DNA of 64,000 bases from Aeromonas veronii (GCF_040215105.1 NZ_CP157875.1:921501-985500), one strand, 5' to 3'; counted from the first letter of the stretch, positions 1 through 8,823 are shown. The notes: generated by a model from the sequence alone, not told the origin. Numbers and translations: made by a program.

Positions 1-1
1 C

Positions 2-871
2 AAGGAGGTGTGCGCCGAGGCCATCCATCAGTGCAGCCCGCGCCGGGAGCAACCCTTCATCGCCCTGAACTGCGCCGCCATCCCCCACGATCTGATGGAG
101 AGCGAGATCTTCGGTCACGTGAAGGGCTCCTTTACCGGCGCCCAGGGGGATCGCAAGGGGGCGGCCAGTCTGGCGGACGGCGGTACCCTGTTTCTCGACG
201 AGATCTGCGAGATGGATCTCGACCTGCAGAGCAAGCTGCTGCGCTTCATCCAGACCGGCACCTTGCAGCGGGTCGGCAGCGGCAAGCTGGAGACGGTGGA
301 TGTGCGCTTCATCTGTGCCACCAACCGGGATCCCCTGGTGGAGGTGAAGGCGGGACGTTTTCGGGAAGATCTGTATTACCGGCTGCACGTCATCCCCCTG
401 AGCCTGCCCCCTCTGCGGGAGCGTGGTGAGGATATTCTGCTGCTGGCACGGGATCTTTTGCTGCGCTATGCAAAAGAAGAGAACAAACGTTTCAAGGACT
501 TCGATGCCGAGGCGGTGAGAGTGCTGCTGGACTACCCCTGGCCCGGCAACGTGCGCGAACTGCAGAACGTGGTACGCAACATAGTGGTGCTCAACGACCG
601 GGAGCTGGTGAGCCCGGAGATATTGCCGCCCCCCCTCAATGGCAGCCAGGGGCGCATGGTGCCACTGCCGGCGGCAACGGCCACCGATTCTCCCGTTCAG
701 GCGGCGAGCAGGGCTCCCATACGCCCCCTCTGGCTGGTGGAAAAAGAGACCATAGAGCAGGCCATCGCCAGCTGTGACGGCAACATCCCCAAGGCGGCGG
801 CACTGCTGGAGATCAGCCCCTCCACCATTTACCGCAAGAAGCAGGGATGGGAAGAGGCAGGGCGGGGCTAA
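2..871 (+). CDS. luxO: LuxO-type sigma-54-dependent response regulator, 3' part
   Basis: The gene is cut by the left window edge; the first visible codons (K-E-V-C-A-E) are the end of the Walker A segment, so the receiver domain lies outside. Visible are the AAA+ sigma-54 interaction core (GSFTGA loop, [11 protein letters not shown]alker B, R-finger region [10 protein letters not shown]), the WPGNVREL motif, and a C-terminal Fis-type helix-turn-helix ([20 protein letters not shown]). This closely resembles Vibrio LuxO, which when phosphorylated activates small regulatory RNA genes in quorum sensing; that role is inferred here. No luxU follows: the next gene is convergent. The loop reads GSFTGA rather than the usual GAFTGA. 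Another NtrC-family regulator is possible but less likely. Confidence 0.8.
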   Translation, partial: KEVCAEAIHQCSPRREQPFIALNCAAIPHDLMESEIFGHVKGSFTGAQGDRKGAASLADGGTLFLDEICEMDLDLQSKLLRFIQTGTLQRVGSGKLETVDVRFICATNRDPLVEVKAGRFREDLYYRLHVIPLSLPPLRERGEDILLLARDLLLRYAKEENKRFKDFDAEAVRVLLDYPWPGNVRELQNVVRNIVVLNDRELVSPEILPPPLNGSQGRMVPLPAATATDSPVQAASRAPIRPLWLVEKETIEQAIASCDGNIPKAAALLEISPSTIYRKKQGWEEAGRG

Positions 872-901
872 GAGTGCTGTCTGCCATCTAGGTTGGTGCG
901 T

Positions 902-927
902 GCGGGGCGGCCAATTGGCCGCCCCGC
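902..927. terminator. Bidirectional hairpin between luxO and a TPR gene
   Basis: Perfect 11-bp arms (GCGGGGCGGCC / GGCCGCCCCGC) surround an AATT loop, between two convergent stop codons. The T-run is weak on the plus side, so efficiency is uncertain. Confidence 0.6.
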
Positions 928-943
928 TGCTCTTCTGGTGTCG

Positions 944-1810
944 CTAGAGTTTGCCCAGCGCCTTGAGCCTCGCCAGTCTCTCGGGCTCGTTGGCTTGCAG
1001 CCAGCCATCCTGTGACAGCAGGAACCAGGCTCTGGCGAAATACTCGGGGGCGGCCGGATCATCCAGAACCCGCGCATTCTCCCCCAGCTCTTCAAACAGA
1101 TAACCATCCTCGGCGACGCTGGCGGCGCGCATGTCGGCCTGCAACTGGATAAGTTCCCCCATCGCCTGCTCGTGCAGCCCTTGTGCCCGGGTGAGGCGTG
1201 CCAGACTCCAGCGGGCGATGAAGGCCTTGGCGGGATTGTCGTGCTGCTCGTGCCAGGCCAGGCATTTTTGCTGGCAGGCCCTGGCTTCATCCAGTCGCCC
1301 CAGTTCGAACAGGGTCCAGCCCTGATTGTTGTAAAGGCTCGGCAGCCAGCCACGGGCCCGCTCGTCCTGGCTGCGCTCGGCCAGCGTCATCGCAAGCTGA
1401 TGCCAGCGGCTCTGCTCATCCAGCGGGGCTGTGATGGCCACCATATGGGCAGCGTCGATGGCCAGATGATCCTCACCCTGCTTGAGTCCAAGCTGCCAGG
1501 CCTGTTCAAACAGGGCTCGGGCACTGCCCTTGTCGCCGGCGGAATTGAACGTGCGAGCACGCTCCAGCAGGGTGCGCAAGTGGGCCCGCGGGGTGGCATC
1601 GGTGAGACGGGGTTCTATCTCGTCGAGCAGCTGATGGGCTTTTTCAAATTGACGCCGCAGGGAGTGGGTGCGGGCTATCTGGGTGAGCAGTTCCAGTTCG
1701 CATTGAAGACTGGCGGCGCGGGCCTCGGGCAGCAGGGCCTGGAAGCGGCTGGCGGTGGCGGCGGGATCCTGATAATCCCACAGGGTCATGAAGTCGGGCG
1801 GGTTGGTCAT
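944..1810 (-). CDS. TPR-repeat protein, function unknown
   Basis: A 288-residue, soluble, helix-rich protein made of tetratricopeptide-like repeats. Clear examples are the stretch with EKAHQLLDEIEPRL, the one with GSARALFEQAWQLG, and SLYNNQGWTLFELGRLDEARA near residue 180. TPR arrays act as protein-binding scaffolds; no enzymatic motif is visible. I chose the ATG at 1810 because AGGAGG lies about 7 bases upstream; the open frame extends a further 24 codons without a better start. It is convergent with luxO and follows a small membrane-protein gene on the same strand. Confidence 0.65.
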   Translation of the reverse strand: MTNPPDFMTLWDYQDPAATASRFQALLPEARAASLQCELELLTQIARTHSLRRQFEKAHQLLDEIEPRLTDATPRAHLRTLLERARTFNSAGDKGSARALFEQAWQLGLKQGEDHLAIDAAHMVAITAPLDEQSRWHQLAMTLAERSQDERARGWLPSLYNNQGWTLFELGRLDEARACQQKCLAWHEQHDNPAKAFIARWSLARLTRAQGLHEQAMGELIQLQADMRAASVAEDGYLFEELGENARVLDDPAAPEYFARAWFLLSQDGWLQANEPERLARLKALGKL

Positions 1811-1867
1811 CTGGCCTCCTGGCGAACATTTCTGCCACCAAGATGCCCGCAGGCCATTGTTTGTACA

Positions 1868-1893
1868 AGAGGCGCCCGTCACAGAGCGCCTCC
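1868..1893 (-). terminator. Weak hairpin after the small membrane-protein gene
   Basis: Arms GAGGCGC / GCGCCTC enclose a 10-base loop just downstream of the minus-strand gene ending at 1924. There is no strong T-run. Confidence 0.35.
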
Positions 1894-1923
1894 TGATGAG
1901 TCATCGGCCGATCACGCCTTGCA

Positions 1924-2259
1924 TCAATACACCATGGCCAGGCTCATCAGCATCAGGCCGAGGGCGGCGAAGGCCCCCTCCTTGATGGCCAGACGAGGCA
2001 CCAGCGCCTTGGGCAGGGCTGGGAACAGGCTGAGGGCGAAGCCGAGCCCCGGCATCAGCCAATGGAAGCCCGGGCTGCGCTGGGCGGGATCGGCCGCGCC
2101 ATTGATGACGATGAGCAGGATGAAGAGGGTGAAGGCGGGCAGGATAAACCAGCGGGCACTGCCGGCCGCGACGGCGCGCAGGGGCGAGATGCGGTAGAGC
2201 ACCAGGGTGACGATGAACAGCACCAGGGGAGCCAATAGATAAAGCGGGGCCGGGTTCAT
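1924..2259 (-). CDS. Small integral membrane protein, unknown
   Basis: A 111-residue, very hydrophobic protein with three to four predicted membrane helices: residues about 3-22 (LYLLAPLVLFIVTLVLY), 36-53 (FILPAFTLFILLIVING), 65-80 and 90-110. No family motif is recognised. The ATG has GGAGAAG upstream. It lies 113 bp downstream of the DUF2956 gene on the same strand, so the two may be co-transcribed. Confidence 0.6.
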   Translation of the reverse strand: MNPAPLYLLAPLVLFIVTLVLYRISPLRAVAAGSARWFILPAFTLFILLIVINGAADPAQRSPGFHWLMPGLGFALSLFPALPKALVPRLAIKEGAFAALGLMLMSLAMVY

Positions 2260-2372
2260 GATAGAGCTTCTCCAGACGATGGGCGGCGAGTGTAATCAGG
2301 GTGGGTCAGGGATGACCAGCCTCCGAGCCCCGGGCTGTGAAGCCGATCCCAGGGCAAAGGTTTGCGGGTGGC

Positions 2373-2711
2373 TCAGCGCAGCCAGAGCCAGCCACAGGCG
2401 AAGGCGAGCCAGCTCAGCCCCAGCAGCACCCAGGGGAGGGGATGCTGGCGGCGGATCTCGATGATCTCGACCTCGCTTTCTTCCTCATGTTCGTCCTGTG
2501 GCTGCGACTTCGCCTTGGCCTGCAATTTCTTCTGGCGGCTGGCCTCGCGGGCGCGGGCCTTCATCTGCTTTTTGTATTCATCTATGCCCTTCTGGATCCC
2601 CTGTGCGATGAGCTGGGTCTGCTCCTTGGTCTGGCCCGGTTTCTGGTTGGCGCGGGCCAGTTTCATCGCCTCTTGCTGGGTCTCGGGGGAAATCTTGTCG
2701 TACTTGGCCAT
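2373..2711 (-). CDS. DUF2956 family protein
   Basis: A 112-residue protein. The N-terminal half is charged and helical (KISPETQQEAMKLARANQ, then KPGQTKEQTQLIAQGIQKGI and a Lys/Arg-rich coiled stretch). A glutamate patch follows, and the protein ends in one C-terminal membrane helix (WVLLGLSWLAFACGWLWL). This layout matches DUF2956 proteins of marine gammaproteobacteria. Function is unknown; the single C-terminal helix suggests a tail-anchored inner-membrane protein with most of its mass in the cytoplasm. It is divergent from ushA. Confidence 0.75.
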   Translation of the reverse strand: MAKYDKISPETQQEAMKLARANQKPGQTKEQTQLIAQGIQKGIDEYKKQMKARAREASRQKKLQAKAKSQPQDEHEEESEVEIIEIRRQHPLPWVLLGLSWLAFACGWLWLR

Positions 2712-2962
2712 TCACGGCTCTCCTTGGCATCGATTGGCGGGAATTATGCCATAACCCTGGGTGGCAGGCTGCCATCCGGCCCGATGAAATGGTGCTGAGC
2801 CAGCTGAAGGCAGGGGGAAATATGTCGGTGGGAGAAGAGGTTGCGCGAAGGATCACATTTAGCACAATTTGTGAGTCGCTGATGAAAAACCGTCACATGT
2901 TGTTTGTTATATTACCGCCCGACCCGAGGCTGGGTCGTCCAATAACAAAATAACAAGGTGAT

Positions 2963-4639
2963 ATGGAAATGAATAATAAATTGGTCAAAGGAAATATCGC
3001 ACTGGCTGTGCTCGCCGCGCTGGGTGGGTGCAACTCCTCCCAAAATGAAAGTGTCGCCCCCTGCACTGAAAATGTCTGCAAACTCACCGTCCTGCATACC
3101 AACGATACCCACGGTCGCTTCTGGCACAACGACAAGGGTGAATACGGCATGGCGGCCCAGAAGACCCTGGTGGAGCGTCTGCGCGCCGACGCTAAGGCGG
3201 CGGGCAGCGAAGTGCTGGTGCTCTCCGGTGGTGACGTGAATACCGGGGTGCCGGAGTCTGACCTGCAGGATGCCGAGCCTGATTTCATGGCCATGAACAG
3301 CATCCGTTACGATGCCATGGCGGTGGGCAACCACGAGTTCGACAACCCCCTGAGCATCCTGGAAAAACAGCGTGAGTGGGCCAAGTTCCCCATGATCTCC
3401 GCCAACATCTATGACAAGGCCAGCGGCAAGCGCTACTTCGACCCCTACAAGGTGTTCAAGCTGGACAACGGCCTCAAGGTCGCCGTGCTGGGCCTGACCA
3501 CGGAAGATACCGCCCAGCTGGTGGATCCCAACAACGTCCAGACCCTGGAATTCCGCGACCCGACCACGGAAGCGGCCAAACTGGGCCAGCAGATCCGTGC
3601 CGACAAGGAAGCGAACCTGGTCTTCGCCATCACCCACATGGGCCACTACGAGAATGGCCAGCACGGCAGCAACGCCCCGGGTGATGTGGAGATGGCGCGC
3701 GCGCTGCCGGCCGGCACCCTGGATGCCATCATCGGTGGCCACTCCCAGAACCCGGTCTGCATGGAGCCGGGCACCCCGGACAAGTACGCCGACTTCCAGC
3801 CGGGAGACGACTGCCAGCCGGATCAGCAGAACGGCACCTGGATCATGCAGGCCCACGAGTGGGGCAAGTATGTGGGGCGCGCCCAGTTTGACTACCAAAA
3901 TGGCAAGCTGACCCTGACCAGCTACGAGCTTATTCCGGTCAACCTGAAGAACGCGGCCGGTGACTTCATTCAAGAAGAAATCACCAAGGATCCTGAGCTT
4001 TACAACACCTTGCTCTCCTATCAAGAGAAAGGGCAGCAGGAACTGGGTGTGGTCATCGGGTCTACCGACGGGGTACTGGACGGCGAGCGTGCCAATGTGC
4101 GCAACAAGCAGACCAACCTGGGTCGTCTCATCACCACCGCCACCGCCGAGAAGCTGAGCACCGACTTCGGTATCGTCAACTCAGGGGGCGTGCGTGCCTC
4201 CATCGCCGCCGGTGACATCAGCTACCGCGACGTGCTGACCGTGCACCCGTTCGGCAACACGGTTAACAAGGCGACCATGAGCGGCAGCGAGCTGGTGACC
4301 TACCTGGGTCAGGTGGCGACCAAGACGGTCAACACCGGCGGTTATGCCCAGTTCGGCGGCATCAACATGGCGGTGGATTGCCAGGCCAAGAGCGTGGCCA
4401 TCACCAGCGTGGGTGGCAAGGCCTTCGATCCGGCTGCCACCTACAGCTTCTCCATCCCGAGCTTCAGCGCGGCCGGTGGCGATGGCTATCCGAAGATCAA
4501 CACCATCAACGCCGGTCTGGTGGATGCCGGGGTGTTGAAGGAATATATCGAATCGAAGAAGACCATACAGGTGGCGGATTATCAGCCAGCCGGTGAAGTG
4601 AGCTATATCAACTCCACCTCGACCGACGGTTGCAAATAA
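2963..4639 (+). CDS. ushA: 5'-nucleotidase/UDP-sugar hydrolase, lipoprotein form
   Basis: A 558-residue enzyme of the UshA family, which removes phosphate from extracellular nucleotides and splits UDP-sugars so that nucleosides can be taken up. Seen directly: a signal peptide with lipobox LGGC (Cys23), the metallophosphatase motifs HTNDTHGR (about 45-52), GGDVNTG, GNHEFDN and GGHSQNP, and the C-terminal substrate domain with NSGGVRAS. The lipid anchor resembles the membrane-bound NutA enzymes of Vibrio rather than soluble E. coli UshA; Asn after the Cys favours the outer membrane. The ATG follows AAGGTGAT; a second in-frame ATG lies two codons downstream. An AT-rich promoter region with TATATT near 2908 lies upstream. 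Confidence 0.93.
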   Translation: MEMNNKLVKGNIALAVLAALGGCNSSQNESVAPCTENVCKLTVLHTNDTHGRFWHNDKGEYGMAAQKTLVERLRADAKAAGSEVLVLSGGDVNTGVPESDLQDAEPDFMAMNSIRYDAMAVGNHEFDNPLSILEKQREWAKFPMISANIYDKASGKRYFDPYKVFKLDNGLKVAVLGLTTEDTAQLVDPNNVQTLEFRDPTTEAAKLGQQIRADKEANLVFAITHMGHYENGQHGSNAPGDVEMARALPAGTLDAIIGGHSQNPVCMEPGTPDKYADFQPGDDCQPDQQNGTWIMQAHEWGKYVGRAQFDYQNGKLTLTSYELIPVNLKNAAGDFIQEEITKDPELYNTLLSYQEKGQQELGVVIGSTDGVLDGERANVRNKQTNLGRLITTATAEKLSTDFGIVNSGGVRASIAAGDISYRDVLTVHPFGNTVNKATMSGSELVTYLGQVATKTVNTGGYAQFGGINMAVDCQAKSVAITSVGGKAFDPAATYSFSIPSFSAAGGDGYPKINTINAGLVDAGVLKEYIESKKTIQVADYQPAGEVSYINSTSTDGCK

Positions 4640-4665
4640 CGACCGCATTTTCTGACCATCATGTG

Positions 4666-4691
4666 AAAGAGGCAGCCCAGGCTGCCTCTTT
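4666..4691 (+). terminator. Rho-independent terminator after ushA
   Basis: Arms AAAGAGGCAGC / GCTGCCTCTTT with a 4-base loop, followed by a T-run, 27 bases after the ushA stop. Confidence 0.9.
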
Positions 4692-4803
4692 TTATTTCCG
4701 CTTATCGCGAGTCTCCGCCATGGATATTACTCACGGTGCCCCCCTGGTTATTCACGGCACCTTGCCCATGCGCCAGCATGAGCAGGCGTAGAAATGAAGG
4801 CAT

Positions 4804-4832
4804 GAAAAAGGCGACCCAGAGGTCGCCTTTTT
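4804..4832 (-). terminator. Rho-independent terminator after the Tim44-domain gene
   Basis: Arms with core GGCGACC / GGTCGCC and a 4-base loop. It is flanked by A/T runs on both sides and lies 22 bases beyond the stop of the minus-strand gene ending at 4854. Confidence 0.85.
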
Positions 4833-4853
4833 ATCTCTTCTGGATGGAGAGCC

Positions 4854-5708
4854 TTACAGCTGCTCGATCCCGACGATGTGCCAGGGAGCATTGTCCTTGG
4901 CCAGATCACGCTCGAGGTGCCACACCTCCTTGATGTCCTCCTCGACGTTCTCCTGGCGATCCATGTAGCGGCCGCTGAAGCGCACACTGACCTGGGCCCA
5001 GTCGCTGCCGTAGTCGGCACGCACCAGCTGGGTGTCCACATACATGACTTCGGTATGCTGCTCACCGGTCAGTTCGGCGCGCTCGGCCTTGAGGTTCTCG
5101 TACAGTTCCGGGCTCACGTACTCGCGTACCTTCTCCAGATCATTCTTGTTCCAGGCCTCTTGCAGGGTGCGGTAGTGATCACGGGCACCGGACAGGAAAC
5201 CGTTCATGTCAAAGCCCGGCGGCAGACGGAAAGGCACGTCGCTGTCGGCAAAGCCGGTCGCCTGCGGGGCGCTGTGGCTCTGCTCAAACTGCTGCGGAGC
5301 CGCCTGGGGAGGCTGGTAGCCCGCATAGGCAGCCTGTGGCTGGGCGCTCGCCGCCTTGCTCTTGCGCAGGGCGCGGAACAGGAAGACGCCACCCAGGGCG
5401 AGCAGGGCGATCAGCAGCATGTCCATGCCTTGCAGACCTTCGAAGGCACCGCTACCCAGCAGATAGGCGAACAGGCCACCGGCCAGCAGGCCGCCCAGCA
5501 GACCACCCATCATGCCGCCCTTCTTGGGCGCCGCCGCCAGGGTCGGGTTCTTGCCGTTCACTGGTGCCGCAGCCGGTGCTGGCTGGGCCGGCGCCGTCTT
5601 GTAGCTCTTGCCAAAGGATTTGCCGCCGCCAAACTTCTTGGCTTCGGCGATGGGTGCCCCGAGGCCAATGGCCAGGATCACGGCAAACAGGGTCAGCATC
5701 TTTTTCAT
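4854..5708 (-). CDS. Tim44-like domain membrane protein
   Basis: A 284-residue protein. A signal peptide (residues 1-22, cleavage after IAEA) is followed by a Gly/Lys and Ala/Pro-rich linker. One or two hydrophobic segments come next (GGLLGGLLAGGLFAYLLG and MDMLLIALLALGGVFLF), then a Gln/Pro/Ala linker and a C-terminal Tim44-like domain of about 150 residues ending in the stretch with VWHLERDLAKDNAPW. Bacterial members are poorly characterised; the fold is shared with the mitochondrial import factor, but a transport role here would be inference. The ATG at 5708 starts a canonical signal peptide; the longer upstream open frame lacks one. Confidence 0.8.
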   Translation of the reverse strand: MKKMLTLFAVILAIGLGAPIAEAKKFGGGKSFGKSYKTAPAQPAPAAAPVNGKNPTLAAAPKKGGMMGGLLGGLLAGGLFAYLLGSGAFEGLQGMDMLLIALLALGGVFLFRALRKSKAASAQPQAAYAGYQPPQAAPQQFEQSHSAPQATGFADSDVPFRLPPGFDMNGFLSGARDHYRTLQEAWNKNDLEKVREYVSPELYENLKAERAELTGEQHTEVMYVDTQLVRADYGSDWAQVSVRFSGRYMDRQENVEEDIKEVWHLERDLAKDNAPWHIVGIEQL

Positions 5709-6160
5709 TTTGACTCTTTTCACTCTCATGTGGATGGGGGCATGCTCTGCTTGTGCAAGCTCAGCGAGGCGCATGGCAGGCTGCCTGTCCCTTTTTGTGT
5801 TGCAGCTTGCGACTATGATTACCATGTTTGGCATGAATTATTCATGAACGAATTGTCCCTGCCGGGACGGCAACAGGAGAAGCTGGATGAAAAACAGACG
5901 ACCGAGCCGCAAAGAACGCAGACTGCGCAACAAGGCGAGAGCCAAGGGGCAGGATCAGACCCTGGTGTGGCCTTTTATCGTGCTATGACGCTGACCGGAT
6001 CACCAGAACCCATGCGAACAGAGGATGCCAATCCGCCATGGCTTGACCCAGAGGAGGGGGGAAGATAGGCGGGCTCGTTGAATGACGCGCATTAGCGCTC
6101 GCGATGGCGGGGTTTCTTTTGTAAAATTCCCGTCCCCTTCCCGCTGCGGTTTTTATGTGT
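5709..6160. other. Intergenic region upstream of dnaB
   Basis: About 450 bases lie between the divergent Tim44-domain gene and dnaB. It holds a possible 33-codon reading frame (5887-5988) and a candidate dnaB -10 box TAAAAT at 6122-6127, about 35 bases before the start. No convincing -35 box, repeat or RNA gene was seen. Confidence 0.5.
5887..5988 (+). CDS. Possible small basic peptide, 33 aa
   Basis: The ATG follows CAGGAGAAG at good spacing. It encodes a peptide that is strongly basic over its first 20 residues (RRPSRKERRLRNKARAKG) and hydrophobic at the end (LVWPFIVL). A short frame can arise by chance, and another frame starting at 5844 overlaps it for 74 codons. I do not recognise a family. 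The ribosome binding site and the residue bias are the only support. Confidence 0.25.
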   Translation: MKNRRPSRKERRLRNKARAKGQDQTLVWPFIVL

Positions 6161-7555
6161 ATGGCAGAGCAAGTGACGGCGAAAAAAGACGCCAAGACAC
6201 AACAGCTGAAAGTTCCCCCCCACTCCTTTGAGGCCGAACAGTCCGTACTGGGCGGCCTGATGCTGGACAACGAAGCCTGGGATCGGGTGGCCGAGCGGGT
6301 GATCGACAAGGATTTCTACAGCCGTCCCCACCGCCTCATCTTCCAGGCCATGACCCGCCTCTCCAACGCGGGCAACCCCATCGATCTCATCACCCTGCAG
6401 GAGGAGCTGGAGCGCTCCGAGCAGCTGGAAGAGTCGGGCGGTTTTGCCTATCTGGTGGAGATCGCCAAGAACACCCCGAGCGCCGCCAACATCAACGCCT
6501 ACGCCGAAATCGTGCGCGAGCGGGCCGTGGTGCGGGAGATGATCTCGGTCGCCAACGAGATCGTCGAGGCGGGCTACGAGCCCCAGGGCCGCACCTCGGG
6601 GGATCTGCTGGATCTCGCCGAGAGCAAGGTGTTCCAGATTGCCGAACAGCGCTCCAGCGCCAACGAGGGGCCGCAACCCCTGAACCTCATCCTGGAACAG
6701 ACGGTCGACAAGATCGAAGAGCTGTTCAAGACCCCCCACAACGGGGTGACCGGGGTCTCCAGCGGTTACGGGGATCTGGACAAGATGACCGCGGGTCTGC
6801 AACGTTCGGACCTCATCATAGTCGCGGCCCGTCCCTCCATGGGCAAGACGACGTTCGCCATGAACCTGTGCGAGCACGCGGCGCTCACCGCCGACAAACC
6901 GGTGCTGATCTTCTCCCTCGAGATGCCCTCGGAGCAGATCATCATGCGTATGCTCGCCTCCGTGGGGCGCATCGATCAGACCAAGGTGCGGACCGGCCAG
7001 CTCGACGACGAGGATTGGGCGCGGCTCTCCTCCACCATGGGATTGCTGCTCGAGAAGGGCAAGATGTACATCGACGATGCCTCCGGCCTGACCCCGACCG
7101 ACGTGCGCTCCCGCGCCCGGCGCATCGCCCGCGAGCATGGCGGCCTGTCGATGATCATGATCGACTACCTGCAATTGATGCGGGTGCCGGCCCTGTCCGA
7201 CAACCGGACCCTGGAGATCGGCGAGATCTCCCGCTCCCTCAAGGCCCTGGCGAAGGAGCTGCAATGCCCCGTGGTGGCGCTCTCCCAGCTGAACCGAAGC
7301 CTGGAACAGCGGGCCGACAAGCGCCCGGTCAACTCGGATCTGCGGGAATCGGGCTCCATCGAGCAGGATGCCGACTTGATCATGTTCATCTACCGCGACG
7401 AGGTGTATCACGACGACAGTCCCGACAAGGGGATCGCCGAGATCATCATCGGCAAGCAGCGTAACGGCCCCATAGGACGAGTGCGCCTCACCTTCCAGGG
7501 TCAGTTCTCCCGGTTCGACAACTATGCCGGCCCGGCGTTTGACGACGACTATTAA
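6161..7555 (+). CDS. dnaB: Replicative DNA helicase DnaB
   Basis: A 464-residue protein, the usual DnaB length. It is the hexameric helicase that unwinds DNA at the fork and recruits primase. Seen: the N-terminal domain (PPHSFEAEQSVLGGLMLDNEAW), the RecA-like domain with Walker A (ARPSMGKTTFA), the Walker B region IDYLQLM, the SQLNRSLEQRADKRP motif and the terminal tail RFDNYAGPAFDDDY. An ATG two codons earlier (6155) is also possible; neither start has a strong ribosome binding site. A diverged copy of the last 18 codons follows at 7588. No intein is present. Confidence 0.97.
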   Translation: MAEQVTAKKDAKTQQLKVPPHSFEAEQSVLGGLMLDNEAWDRVAERVIDKDFYSRPHRLIFQAMTRLSNAGNPIDLITLQEELERSEQLEESGGFAYLVEIAKNTPSAANINAYAEIVRERAVVREMISVANEIVEAGYEPQGRTSGDLLDLAESKVFQIAEQRSSANEGPQPLNLILEQTVDKIEELFKTPHNGVTGVSSGYGDLDKMTAGLQRSDLIIVAARPSMGKTTFAMNLCEHAALTADKPVLIFSLEMPSEQIIMRMLASVGRIDQTKVRTGQLDDEDWARLSSTMGLLLEKGKMYIDDASGLTPTDVRSRARRIAREHGGLSMIMIDYLQLMRVPALSDNRTLEIGEISRSLKALAKELQCPVVALSQLNRSLEQRADKRPVNSDLRESGSIEQDADLIMFIYRDEVYHDDSPDKGIAEIIIGKQRNGPIGRVRLTFQGQFSRFDNYAGPAFDDDY

Positions 7556-7587
7556 GCGGGAGCGAACCGCTCCCAGATGAGAAGACA

Positions 7588-7641
7588 CAGTTTTCCCGGT
7601 TCGACAATTATGCCGGTCCGGCCTTAGACGATGACTATCAA
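7588..7641 (+). pseudogene. Diverged second copy of the dnaB 3' end
   Basis: These 54 bases match the last 54 bases of dnaB (7502-7555) with seven substitutions. Six are at third codon positions, and the seventh turns the stop TAA into CAA. The encoded tail would be [17 protein letters not shown]. It sits 32 bases after the true stop, past a small hairpin (GGGAGCG-AAC-CGCTCCC, 7558-7574), and is not in frame with alr. The pattern indicates a fragment of a related dnaB allele, not a functional gene. Confidence 0.85.
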
Positions 7642-7696
7642 GGGCGGGCACCCCGGTGCCAGGCGCCAGGCGCCACATGCCCTCAAGGGAAAACAG

Positions 7697-8770
7697 ATGA
7701 AAGCGGCTATAGCCCAAATCGATACCCAGGCCCTGCGCCACAACCTCGCCGTGGTCAAGCGCCACGCCCCCTCCTGCAAGATCATCGCCGTGGTCAAGGC
7801 CAACGCCTATGGTCACGGTCTGCTGCCGGTCGCCCGCACCCTGGTGGATGCGGACGCCTACGCGGTGGCCCGCATCGAGGAGGCGCTGATGCTGCGCTCC
7901 TGCGCCGTGGTCAAGCCCATCGTGCTGCTGGAGGGCTTCTTCAGCGCCGCCGATTTGCCGGTGCTGGCGGCCAACAACCTGCAGACCGCCGTGCACACCT
8001 GGGAGCAACTCGAAGCCTTGGAGCAGGCCGAGCTGCCGGCCCCCGTGGTGGCCTGGCTCAAGCTCGACACCGGCATGCACCGGCTCGGGGTGCGGGCAGA
8101 CGAGATGCCTGCCTTCATCGAGCGCCTGGGCCAATGCAAGAACGTGGTACAGCCGTTCAACATCATGACCCACTTCAGCCGCTCCGATGAGCTGGAGCAG
8201 GCCACCACCCGCGTGCAGATCGATCTCTTCAGTCAGCTCACCGCCAACTTGGCCGGCGAGCGGGCCATGGCGAACTCGGCGGGCATCCTGGCCTGGCCCG
8301 ATTCCCACTGCGACTGGGTGCGCCCGGGTGTCATCCTGTATGGCGTGTCGCCCTTCCCGGAGACAGTGGCGGCGGATTATGACCTCAAACCCGTGATGAC
8401 GCTCAAGACCCAGCTGATTGCGGTGCGGGATCACAAGGCCGGTGAGCCGGTGGGCTACGGTGCGAACTGGGTGTCGGAGTGCGACACCCGGCTCGGGGTG
8501 ATCGCCATCGGTTACGGGGACGGCTACCCGCGCATGGCCCCCAACGGCACGTCCGTGCTGGTCAACGGCCGCATCGTGCCCCTGGTGGGCCGGGTCTCCA
8601 TGGACATGACCACGGTGGACCTGGGTCCGGGCGCCACCGACAAGGCCGGTGACGAGGCCGTGCTCTGGGGTGAGGGCCTGCCGGTGGAGCGGGTGGCCGA
8701 GGAGATAGGCACCATTCCTTATGAGCTCATCACCAAGCTGACGTCTCGTGTGTTCATGGAATACGTCTAG
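7697..8770 (+). CDS. alr: Alanine racemase
   Basis: A 357-residue PLP enzyme that makes D-alanine for peptidoglycan. The PLP lysine is Lys34 in the [10 protein letters not shown] motif. The C-terminal domain carries the catalytic-tyrosine segment [11 protein letters not shown] and the [10 protein letters not shown] stretch. The start at 7697 gives the standard N-terminus (MKAAIAQID) and has AAGGGA upstream; 22 further codons open upstream are not homologous. The dnaB-alr order is common in gammaproteobacteria, but here the spacer carries the dnaB tail copy. The gene ends before an intergenic repeat and a strong terminator. Confidence 0.96.
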   Translation: MKAAIAQIDTQALRHNLAVVKRHAPSCKIIAVVKANAYGHGLLPVARTLVDADAYAVARIEEALMLRSCAVVKPIVLLEGFFSAADLPVLAANNLQTAVHTWEQLEALEQAELPAPVVAWLKLDTGMHRLGVRADEMPAFIERLGQCKNVVQPFNIMTHFSRSDELEQATTRVQIDLFSQLTANLAGERAMANSAGILAWPDSHCDWVRPGVILYGVSPFPETVAADYDLKPVMTLKTQLIAVRDHKAGEPVGYGANWVSECDTRLGVIAIGYGDGYPRMAPNGTSVLVNGRIVPLVGRVSMDMTTVDLGPGATDKAGDEAVLWGEGLPVERVAEEIGTIPYELITKLTSRVFMEYV

Positions 8771-8776
8771 ACGATT

Positions 8777-8823
8777 CCCCTCATCCCATCCCGAACCCTT
8801 CTCCTGCGAGGGGGGAAGGGGCA
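8777..8823. repeat. Intergenic repeat, CCCCTCATCCC / CCCTTCTCC type
   Basis: This element reads CCCCTCATCCCATCCCGAAC followed by an imperfect hairpin (CCCTTCTCC / GGGGGGAAGGG). It matches the reverse complement of 35252-35293. A shorter related piece (CCTCACCCCATCCCGAGCC) is at 37372-37390. All three lie in gaps between genes. Confidence 0.65.

Noticed and set aside
7502..7641. Attachment sites of an integrated element at the end of dnaB
   Set aside because: No integrase or element lies between or near the two copies, and the copies differ at codon third positions, unlike att sites that start identical.
6092..8434. A 780-codon open frame antisense to dnaB and alr
   Set aside because: It spans two well-conserved genes and their gap and has no recognisable domain.
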